The translations under genes were made by a program, and so were the position numbers. A stretch of 64,000 bases of DNA from Rosellinia necatrix (lineage: Eukaryota > Ascomycota > Sordariomycetes > Xylariales > Xylariaceae), in assembly GCA_021209875.1 (NCBI GenBank), contig JAGYVD010000002.1, forward strand, positions 1,736,001 through 1,800,000, in the 5' to 3' direction. The notes below the pieces were generated by a model. The model saw nothing but the letters and a program-made list of their open reading frames with translations. It searched no databases and was not told the origin of the DNA. This document shows positions 13,601-24,100 of the stretch, piece by piece. Numbering within the stretch: the first letter of the stretch is position 1; each line of letters starts with the position of its first letter.

Positions 13601-15258
13601 TCTTCCACGCCTTGCCGTTAACAACTAACGTGGGTGTGAGGAGCCCATTGATTGTGGGGCCTTACTGGTCGGCCTGGACTAATCTCGAGCCTTTTTTGCG
13701 ACTGGTTGTACTTCGTAGCAACTGGACGAGCGAATCAATCTTGCCTGTTTGTTGATACACTAGATCATAAGATATCTTGATTGCGTTGACATACGATGCA
13801 AAAATAACATGTCCCTGAGTGGCCTATGGCGACGACCTGTTTGCCGAGCCATAGTTGGTTCTGTAGGGCTGCTGGATTGCCGTTTTGGGTATCACAATAT
13901 TTCGATCCTGCCCTGTGATTGGGCCATATGTTAAACACCAGCGAGAAATAGCTCGAGTGCCGACAGGCGTTCCTCATGGTGAATAGTTACCGCACACTCG
14001 AGTAGGTACCTACCACTTACCTATAGCGAATACACAGGCGCTCCGACAGGGATATGGCTCAACACCCGATGGCCTCTTGCATGTTCAACGTGACGCCATA
14101 AGACACAATATTGATAGAATGGTGAAATTGGGATAAGATATTATATCCAACTAGCAAGGCACTGGATATTGCACTGCTAGGTGTCTTTGCACCTTAATTC
14201 GTATTAGTAGATGCGGTTGCTGGGTTGATGAAGGAACACGACAAATGTGCTGTACTTGGTGGTAGGTTGCGACGAATGGGACAGCAGCATCTAGGACACG
14301 TTGTGGTCAGGTGCATGCATACCTACCTGCTTAAGTGCCCTGCTTAGTAGGTAGGTAGATACCTTAAGGTAATAGCATTCGCTGCAGCTCCTGATCGCGA
14401 TCCTATTTCAAGGGGCGTCTTGAGGGGCCGCCCGCCGTAGCTCGCTAGCTTTTCAGAAGGGCGCACTATAACTAGTAGATGTCGACACTGGACGCCCTGA
14501 TGACTAGAGCGGGCAACGGGACATGGCGTGCTAGATGCAGCGCTAACGAGCTGGCCACCGATTCTATGACACATAATTACTCGATGAAAAGGACACAAGG
14601 TGCCAAGACTGGCTCTGCCTTGTAATATAGTTTTTCCTTGCCTCTTCTGATGTAACTAGTCACTTGAGGAGTCATGGGAACAGAAATGCAGTATAATAAT
14701 AACTGGTGCCCTCGAGCCCTCGAGTGCATTTATCCCGATCCCCGAGTTTAATTATTTGATGCGGCGTCTAAACAAAGACAAAGTTCCTGGCAAAAGAAGA
14801 AAAACAAGAAAAACAAGAAAAACCCCTGTTTTCCATTGCACGCATTCGGCATCTACACCTCAGCATACAGCCTCACTCGTCATCGCCTTTGCGACACATT
14901 TGCGAATCTTCGCACAGCGCCATAATATCTCGACAACCAAGCATATACATACTCCCTCTACCCTGAACTTGTTTGATATGACCTCGTGAAGTGCGGACTG
15001 TCAATTCGAGGGACTTTTTGCTGCAAACGAACGGTCAATTGGACTTACACTACGCACATAGCCCACGGGCCAATCAGGTACCAGGATCTGACTGCCTGTC
15101 GCCGAAAGCAGACAAGTCCTTCCACAGGCCATCCATCCATCCCTTGAGCCATTTGGATAACATCACTTGGACACACCACTCGGATATCCACACAAAAACA
15201 AAATAAAAACAAAAAGAAAAAAGAAAAAGAAAAGAAAAAAGAAGATACAGTTGTAACG
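10670..15258. other. Long intergenic region with simple repeats
   Basis: There are 4.6 kb with no gene I can support. It has a GGA/GAG run at about 11162-11194, a TG run near 11412-11432, a CT run near 11600-11622, AAAAC/AAGAAAAAC runs near 14800-14825, and poly-T or poly-A tracts near 12714, 12970, 13027 and 13295. The last ~60 bases before 15259 are an A-rich leader, typical of fungal 5' UTRs. A 133-codon frame at 10804-11205 on the minus strand begins with a serine run from a GGA repeat and has no recognisable domain. Confidence 0.5.
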
Positions 15259-17062
15259 ATGCCGCATCGCGTGGTAGACTTCTTCCGTTCTCCCAATGAG
15301 AGCATCCACAACATCAAGCAGACGGTTCAACGCCACGCAAATCCCGCCTCGCGCTCGTCATCTAAAGAGCGGCAGCGTCCCAGTCGCACATCATCATACA
15401 CATCATCAAGCGGTGGCGATGGCATTGTCGAGGACCACGACCTATCCACGCAAGCCAGGCATCCTGAGCCGACTAAGGAAAAGGAGAAGCACAAGGAGCA
15501 CCACCGACTAAGCTTCCCGGGGCTTCATCTGGTTGGCCACAAGGCGCCAAAGGATCTCTCACAAAACTCGCACGCATCTCTGGACTGGAGGATCGAATCG
15601 GCACCAGCTGTCATGTATGGTGCCCCAGAAGAGAGCACCGGTGCCTTGATATCAGGGCAGTTGCAGCTGTGTGTGAAGGAAGAGTCTTTCGAAGTAGAGA
15701 ATATGGAGGCCAAGCTCGAGATCTGCGTCACACAGAAGAAGCCATTCAACAGCCATTGCCAGGATTGCGCGACACAGAGGACAGAGTTGCGGAGCTGGTC
15801 GTTCCTGAGCGAACGGACGGCACTGACACAGCGTATGTAGCCGTGGCACCCCCGGCTGTTGTCCCCCTTACGTATCTCATGCATGCTGACACACTATCCC
15901 AGGCACACACGAATTCCCATTTTCCGTGTTGTTGGACGGCCACCTACCAGCCACAACAGAAAACCACCTCCTCTCCATCGAGTATGTCTTCACGGCAGAA
16001 GCCCGGCCGCGGGACGGCGGGCTACCACTCAAGCTGCGGCGCACGATCCACGTCCGGCGCTCGCTGCCGATCCCGCCGACGCCGCGCCACAGCATGCGCA
16101 TCTTCCCGCCGACGAGCATCACGGCGAACGTGAACTACGACGCCGTCGTCCACCCGCACGCCACGAGCAGCTTCACGCTGCGGCTCGACGGCATCGGCAA
16201 GCGCAACGCGACCGGCCGCAGCGTCGAGTACTGGAAGCTGAAGCGGCTGTCGTGGAAGCTGGAGGAGACGGTGACGACGGTGGCGCCGGCGTGCCAGAAG
16301 CACACGCCCAAGTCGACGACGGCCGCGAACGAAGCGGCAGCGGCGGCGGCGGCGGCGACGGCGGCGGCAGCAGCGGCGGCAGCGGGGGAGAACGAGGAGG
16401 AGGCGGCGGCAGCGGCAGCGGCGGCAGCGGCGGCGAAGAAGAAGGGCGCAGCGCGAACCGACACGCGCGTCGTGGCGCACGCGGACATGCACTCGGGCTG
16501 GAAGGCCGACTACTACTCGGCCGAGGGCAGCATCGAGGCGGAGATCGAGTACCGCACGGGGGCCCCGGCGGCGACGGCGTCGGCGTCGTCGGCGGCGCGG
16601 CCGGTGAGCTGCGACGTGCGCGGCCGCGACGGCACCGAGGTCACGCACCGGCTCGTCGTCGAGATGGTGGTCGCGCAAGAGTACGTGCCGCTCGCGCACA
16701 CGCGCCAGGTCACGCCCACGGGCATCGCGCGCATCCTGCGCATGAACTTCGGCGTCGTCGTCACCGACCGCGGCGGCCTCGGCGTCAGCTGGGACAACGA
16801 GGCGCCCCCCATCTACCAGGACGTGCCCCCCTCCCCGCCCTCCTACGCCCGCGCCACCACCACGGACTCCACCACCACCACTACCGTCCAGCACGGCAGC
16901 GTCGAGGACCTCACCCTGCTGCCCTCGCGGCCCTCGTCGTCGGCCGGCCCCGGCCCCGGCGAGCAGAGCCCGCCGTATTCGCGCTGCTGCTCCCCTATCA
17001 TGCCGGAGGACTCCGGCTCGTCTTTGGCCGCGTCCGCGCAGCTGGGGATGACGGGGCTGTGA
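15259..17062 (+). CDS. LDB19/ART1-like alpha-arrestin trafficking adaptor
   Basis: Fungal alpha-arrestins of the LDB19 family recruit a Rsp5/NEDD4-type ubiquitin ligase to plasma-membrane transporters and trigger their endocytosis. Exons 15259-15832 and 15903-17062 encode 577 aa. Family hallmarks are visible: the domain entry LDWRIESAPAVMYGAP at about 111-126, the paired cysteines HCQDCATQ, the THEFPFSVLLDGHLPATT segment across the splice, and SMRIFPPTSITANV. Near the C-terminus are two PPxY motifs (PPIY, PPSY), the expected WW-domain docking sites. In the middle of the arrestin fold is a low-complexity insert of about 60 residues, three alanine runs broken by Glu/Asn and followed by Lys, encoded by a GCG/GCA repeat at about 16,330-16,445. 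The second exon is extremely GC-rich by eye compared with the first. The family is clear; which transporters it serves is unknown. Confidence 0.9.
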
Positions 17063-18173
17063 TGAGATTACCACATTTGTCAGATCTTGCCCATGCGGCT
17101 ACTCTCTTCTCCCAAGTCTTTTTTTTAATTTTTATTTTATTTTTTTACCATACTGGCTACGGAGTATATTACGGGGCAAAGGGGCTCTTAACGAATATCT
17201 GATACACGGCTATTTTGGACCTTTCATTCATATAGAAAAAAAAAAAGAAGCAGGTGGATGGGGCGGAATCCGGGTTGTTTTTTCAAGTATGGCGCAGGAT
17301 AATACCCTTAAAAGCGATGAAGTTTGATTTTTATTGTTTTCTTGCATTTTTTCGCCGCTCTACACCGCTGATGGCGGATTGGGTGAGCTCAGTCGGAATA
17401 AATAGAACGACGACTCGGAAATATGCATGACGAGATCATATACATTAGACAGAGGGACCACGAACTATTGCTAGATTGGCAAAATGTTAATAGTAATTGA
17501 GATGGGCCACATCTAATTGACATACACAATGGCATTATGTCATCACAATCCTCAACAACATTTCGTCTGATAATAGTAACAGTGTCCATCCATGAATCAT
17601 CGATGTTGTGGCATTTTAAGGATACTCTTAGCGACCACAATCGGCACCAGTTGAGACGTTTTACGACTTTTCTGTACCATAGACGGCGAAGCCATCTCAT
17701 CGTCGGAACTTAAACATGTGTGTTATTCCTTTACTGCGCCTTTTACCAAATTTCAGTTATTTAACATTTTATCTCAGTATTGACCCTACCCCAAGCTATT
17801 CCTAGCATTAAAAATGTCCAACTCAGGGAATTTGCTCATCAGGACATAGTGACCTAGTCAAATATTGCGGCTGTTTCGGCGGGTTACTGGGTGAATCACG
17901 AGCACAAGAGATATTAAGGAGTGTGTTTATTTGCTATCAAAATATCGGAGATATAAGTAAACTAGTCTCTAATCATCCTAAATTAGCTCTTACGTTAATT
18001 CTTTTTTTTTTTCTCTTTTTGTAATGTAGTTGTAGAGATTAGAGAGCGACCTGTAGCTATGTTGCGAACAAATGAAAAGGAGAAAAGGAAAGGAAAGAGA
18101 TATGATGCCTGGGGTTCAGTTCGGGTCGATGAAGGATAGACGAATGAGTTAGTGACCCAAAGGAAAGCCCTGT
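17063..18173. other. Convergent intergenic region
   Basis: This 1.1-kb stretch lies between the 3' ends of the arrestin (+) and the giant adhesin (-). It presumably carries both 3' UTRs, with T-rich tracts near 17119-17145 and 18001-18020. A 103-codon minus frame at 17389-17700 has no recognised domain. Confidence 0.6.
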
Positions 18174-21100
18174 TCAAGATCTGTTCTCTTCGATGGCGTT
18201 GATGCACCGGGCTCCGTCGTTGTTGTTGCTCGCGGGGCCCGTAGCCAAGAACTCGGCATCCTTCCCGGTGCGCAGGGGGAACTTCCAGACCTCGCCGCTG
18301 ACGTTCTCGGAGCCGACGAGCGCCTCGCCGCGGGCGGCGTAGACGGCGCCCCAGGCGTTGCGGCCGACGACGTTGCCGAAGTTGGTCCGCAGGGACCAGG
18401 TGTGCGCGGTGCGGTCGAAGCGCATCAGCTGCGTCTCGTTGTACGCGGCCGTGTAGCCCAGGGCCCAGAGGTAGTCGCCGGCGCCGGGGACGTAGGCCCA
18501 GTCGATGGGCGTGTAGCCGAGCGTGTCCGCGACGCCGCTCGCGACGACCTTGCCGTACGTCTCCGAGCGGGCGTCCGCGTCGACCTTGATCCAGCCCTCG
18601 CCGTTGTACGACGCCCAGTACTGCCCGCGCTCGTCGACGTCGCCGATGTTCCAGTTCAGCCCGGTCGAGCTGATGGGCAGCTGCGACACCGTCGCCGCGA
18701 CGCCCGAGCCGCCGATCTTCACCAGGTACGCGTTGCCGTACGCGAAGTTGGACGCGTACAAGTAGTTATCGAAGATGTTGTAGCCCATGGCGTTGACGGC
18801 CGATCCGGTCGAATCGCTGACGATCGTGCTTTGTCCTGTGGTCAAGTTTACACGATATAGCTCATGATTTTGGATGAGATATCCACTTGGGTCACACTTG
18901 GGATAATTAGCTTTCATGGATACACTCGTTAATGGGGCAGTGATAAACTTACGGATGCAGTAGGATTCGGAGTTGGCGAGATTGTGGTTATCGTTGTGTG
19001 TGACGATGTAGACCTTGTCCATGTTGTGAGGGTGGTATGAGGAGTGTAGGAGGGAGTTGAGCAAGTAGTCGAAGTGGTCCAGCCGGTGCCTGAGCTTGTA
19101 GTCGGACGGGTGGTTGAACTAGTTGTAGTGGGTCTTGCACTTGTGCTCGAGCTGCTAGTAGAACTGGTTGTTGGACGGGTAGCCGATGTAGACGAACTGG
19201 TAATGGGACTGGTGGTTGTTGAAGATCTGGTGCTAGTAGTCGAGCTGGTGATAACCGAGCTAGTGGTGGAACGGGTGGTCGAACTGACTGTAGTTGAGCT
19301 CGTTGTAGGTCGAGTGGTAGAACTAGTGGCCGACGTTGTAGTAGGCCGAATAGTCGAGCTAGACGAACTAGTAGCAGAACTGGTGCTTGTAGTCGAGCTG
19401 GTGACTGTTGGGCTGGTAGTAGAACGGGTAGTTGAACTAGTTGTTGGGCTTGTGGTAGATCGAGTGGTCGAACTGGTCGAACTGAACGAACTTGTAGTAT
19501 AACTGGTGGTCGTTGAAGACCTGGTGCTAGTAGTTGAGATTGTAGTAGTGGCCGAGGTTGTGGAAGTTCGAATGGTCGAACTAGTAGTAGAACTGGTGCT
19601 CGTTGAAGGTCTGGTGCTAGTAGTCGAGCTGGTGGCTGTTGAACTAGCAGTAGATCGAGTGGTCGAACTTGTTGTGGTTGAGCTCGTAGTAGGTCGAGTA
19701 GTTGAACTAGATGAACTAGCAGTAGAACTGGTGGTTGTCGAAGATCTGGTGCTAATAGTTGAGCTTGTTGTTGGTCGGGTTGTCGAACTAGACAAACTGG
19801 TAGTAGAACTAGTAGTTGAAGATCTGGTGCTGGTGGTTGAGCTAGTGGTTGTTGAACTAGAGGTAGGGCGGGTGGTTGAACTAGCCGTAATTGAGCTTGT
19901 AGTTGAGCTTGTAGTAGCTCGAGTAGTAGAACTGGTTGTCGAACTGGTAGTTGGCCTAGTGGCAGAGCTTGTTGTTGAACTTGTTGAACTACTAGTAGAC
20001 CTAATTGTAGAACTTGTAGTTGGGCTTGTAGTGGTAGATCGACTGGTTGAACTACTAACAGTTGAGCTTGTAGTAGGTCGAGTTGTCGAGCTTGTTGTTG
20101 AACTTGTTGAACTACTAGTAGACCTAGTTATAGAGCTCGTAGTTAGGCTTGTAGTGGTGGATCGACTAGTCGAACTACTAGTGGTTGAGCTTGTAGTAGT
20201 AGGTCGGGCTGTTGAGCTTGCTGTCGAGCTGGTTGAACTACTAGTAGTTGAGCTTGTAGTAGTAGGTCGCGTTGTCGAGCCGGTTGTTGAGCTGGTAACC
20301 GATCTAGTTGTAGAACTTGTAGTTAGACTAGTAGTAGTTAAGCTTGTTGTAGGTCGAGTTGTCGAGCTTGTTGTTAAACTTGTTGAACTACTAGTAGACC
20401 TAGTTGTAGAGCTTGTAGTTGGGCTTGTAGTGGTGGATCGACTAGTCGAACTACTAGTGGTTGAGCTTGTAGTAGTAGGTCGGGCTGTTGAGCTTGCTGT
20501 CGAGCTGGTTGAACTACTAGTAGTTGAGCTTGTAGTAGTAGGTCGCGTCGTCGAGCCGGTTGTTGAGCTTGCTGTTGTGCTGGTAACCGATCTAGTTGTA
20601 GAACTTGTAGTTGGACTGGTAGTAGTTGAGCTTGTTGTAGGTCGAGTTGTTAAGCTTGAGCTTGTTGAACTACTAGCGGAACTGGTGGTCGAACCAGTTG
20701 TTGAGCTTGTAGATCGAGTAGTCGAGCTTGTGGCAGAGCTTGTGGTAGTTGAGGGCCTTGTAGAAGCGCTTGAAGTTGTAGTTGAGCTAGTGGTAGTAGA
20801 ACTACTGGTTGAACGTCCCGTAGTGGTTGAACTTGTCGAGCTTGTAGCAGATCGAGTTGTTGAGCTAGTGGTAGTCGAGCTGGTTGTAAGCCTAGTGGTT
20901 GAACTCGTGGTTGTGGTTGAGCTTGAAGTAGGTCGAGTAACAGAGCTAGTGGTAGAGCTTGTTGTTGATCTGCTAGTAGTTGTGGTAGAACTGCCAGTTG
21001 AACGTCCTGTAGTGCTTGTTGAACTTGTCGAGCTTGTAGTTGAACTGCTAGTAGATCGAGTTACTGAACTGGAAGTAGTTGTCCCGGTAGTAGTAGAACG

Positions 21101-24100
21101 GGTAGTTGAACTTGTACTAGTTGGTCTTGTTGTGGACTGTGTGGTGGGAGTTATTGTTGAAGTTGAGCGAGTGGTTGAAGTGGTTGAAGTGGTTAAAGAT
21201 GACGATGTGGTAGAAGTGTTTATAGTAGAGCGTGTAGATGATGTGATTGGAGAAGTGCTGATACTAGTAGTTGAGGTCGTGGAACGGGTGGTTGAAGATG
21301 TGGTAGTTGGAGTTGCGGCACCAGTAGTTGACGAAGTAGAGCTACTTGTAGAGCTACTTGTAGTTGAGCTGGTTGTTGAAGGGGTGGTAACACTTGTTGG
21401 TGATGTAATAGAACTACTAGTTGAGCGAGTTGTTGAAGGAGTGGTAGTACTAGTTGACGAGGTAGTTAATCGGGTGGTTGAAGATGTGGTAGTTGGAGTG
21501 GCGGCGCCGGTTGTTGACGAAGTAGAGCTACTTGTAGTTGAGCGAGTTGTTGAAGGAGTGGTGACACTTGTTGGCAATGTAGTAGAAACAGTAGTTGAGC
21601 GGGTTGTTGATGTGGTTGAAGGAGTTGTGGTACTTGTGGTTGATGCTGTGGAGCGAGTGGTTGAAGATGTGGTTGAGGAAGTGGTAGAAGTGGTAGTTGA
21701 CGACGTAATTGAACGGGTGGTTGTTGATATTGTGGAAGTAGCCGTTGTGCGGGTTGTTGAGGAAGTGGTAACACTGGTTGGCGATGTGGTAGAACTAGTG
21801 GTTGAGCGGGTTGTTGAAGGGGTAGTAACACTAGTTGACGAAGTAGTTGAGCGAGTGGTTGAAGGGGTAGTAACACTAGTTGACGAGGTAGTTAAGCGGG
21901 TGGTTGTAGTAGTACTAGTAGTTGACAAGGTAGTTGAGCGAGTGGTAGCACTAGTAGTTGACGAAATAGTTGACGAAGTAGTTGAGCGGGTGGTTGATGT
22001 TGTAGATGTTGTAGTTGAACTGGTGGTTGAGCGGGTGGTCGAAAGAGTGGTGGCGCTAGTAGTAGTAGTAGTAGTTGAGAGGGTGGTGGAAGAAGTGGTT
22101 AAAGGAGTGGTGGTACTAGCAGTTGAGCGGGTGGTTGAAGATGTGGTTGAAGGTGTGGTAGCACTAGTAGTTGTAATCGAGCGAGTGGTTGTGGTAATAC
22201 TGGTAGTTGAGGAGGTAGTTGGGCGAGTGGTTGAAGGTGTGGTTGAAGGTGTGGTTGAAGGTGTGGTAGCACTAGTTGTTGTAATCGAGCGAGTGGTTGT
22301 GGTAGCACTTGTAGTTGACGAGGTAGTTGGGCGAGTGGTTGAAGATGTGGTTGAGGGAGTGGTGGTACTGGTAGTCGAGCGGGTTGTTGTAGTGGCACTA
22401 GTAGTTGATGAAGTAGCCGAGCGAGTGGTTGAAGAGGTAGTTGAGGGAGTGGTGGTACTTGTAGTTGATAAAGTAGTCGAGCGAGTAGTTGAAGATGTGC
22501 TAGTTGGAGTAGCGGCACCAGTTGTAGATGATGTAGAGCTACTAGTAGTAGAGCGGGTGGTTGATGTTGTAGTAGATATTATGGTAGAACTAGTAGTTGA
22601 ACGGGTGCTTGACGATGTGGTTGAGGGAGTAGTGGCACTTGTGGTTGACAAGGTAGTCGAGCGAGTAGTTGAAGATGTAGTAGTTGAAGTAGCAGCACTA
22701 GTAGTAGGTGATGTAAAGCTACTGGTAGTAGAGCGGGTGGTTGATGTTATAGATGTTGTAGTTGAACTGGTGGTTGATGACGTGGTGGAACTGGTGGTTG
22801 AGCGGGTGGTTGGGAGGGTAGTGGCGCTGGTAGTTGGTGACGTAGAGCTACTAGTAATTGTGCGGGTTGTTGATGATGTGCTAAAACTAGTAGTTGACGA
22901 TGTAGTAGGTGTTGAGATACTACTGGTGGTAGTTGAGCGTGTGGTTGATATTGTAGTAGAACCGGTAGTTGATGTGGCTGAACGAGTAGTTGACAACGTG
23001 GTAGAACTGGTAGTTGAGCGGGTGGTTGAGGATGTAGTAGTGGGGGTGGTAATACTAGTGGTAGTTGGGCGGGTGGTTGTTGTAGTAGAACCGGTAGTTG
23101 ACGATGTAATCGAGCGAGTTGTTGAAGACGTAGAGCTACTAGTAGTTGAGGTGGTGGTTGAAGATGTGGTAGTTGGAGTTGCGGCACCGGTAGTTGATGA
23201 AGTAGAACTACTTGTAGTTGAGCGGGTTGTTGAAGGGGTGCTTATACTGGTAGTTGATGAGGTGGGGCTGCTTGTAGTTGAACGGGTTGTTGAAGGAGTG
23301 GTAGTACTGGTAGTTGAGGCTGTAGACCGGGTGGTTGATGGTGTGGTAGTTGGAGTAGTGATACTAGTAGTTGAAGTGGTTGAGCGAGTGATTGATGCGG
23401 TGGAACTGGTAGTTGACGATGTAATCGAGCGGGTTGTTGAAGATGTAGAACTACTGGTAGTTGAGGTAGTAGTTGAAGATGTGGTAGTTGGAGTTGCGGC
23501 ACCGGTAGTTGATGAGGTAGAACTACTTGTAGTTGAGCGGGTTGTTGATGGAGTAGTGGTCCCGGTATTTGAGGTTGTAGACCGAGTGGTTGACGATATG
23601 ATAGTAGAACTAGTAGTTGGCAATGTAGTCGAACGTGTTGTTGAAGACGTAGAGCTGCTAGTTGTTGAGCGGGTTGTTGATAATGTGCTAGTTGGAGTAA
23701 TGGTACTAGTAGTTGAAGTGGTAGAGCGAGTGGTTAATGTTGTAGAAGTAGTAGTTGATGTACTTGAGCGAGTTGTTGCTGATGTAGTAGTAGGGGTTGT
23801 GATACTGGACGTGGTAGAGCTAGTAGTGACGGAGCGAGTGGTTGATGTTGCGGAACTAGTAGTAGACGAAGTAGTTGAAGGGGTAGTTGATGTAGCGGTA
23901 CGGGTATTTGAAGATGTGGTAGAGCTAGTGGTTGGTGACGTGGCTGACGATGTAGTTGAGCGGATAGTTGATGTAGTAGGAGTGGTGGCACTAGTAGTTG
24001 AAGTTGTTGAGCGAGTGGTTGATAAAGATGTGGTAGAAGTAGCGGGACTAGCAGTTGATGTAGGAGAACTACTACTAGTAGTGGTGGTAGTAGTAGTAGT

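Noticed and set aside
16022..17074. 350-codon minus-strand frame, very Arg-rich
   Set aside because: It is a shadow of the GC-rich second exon of the arrestin; the composition is that of a GC-rich antisense frame and there is no motif.
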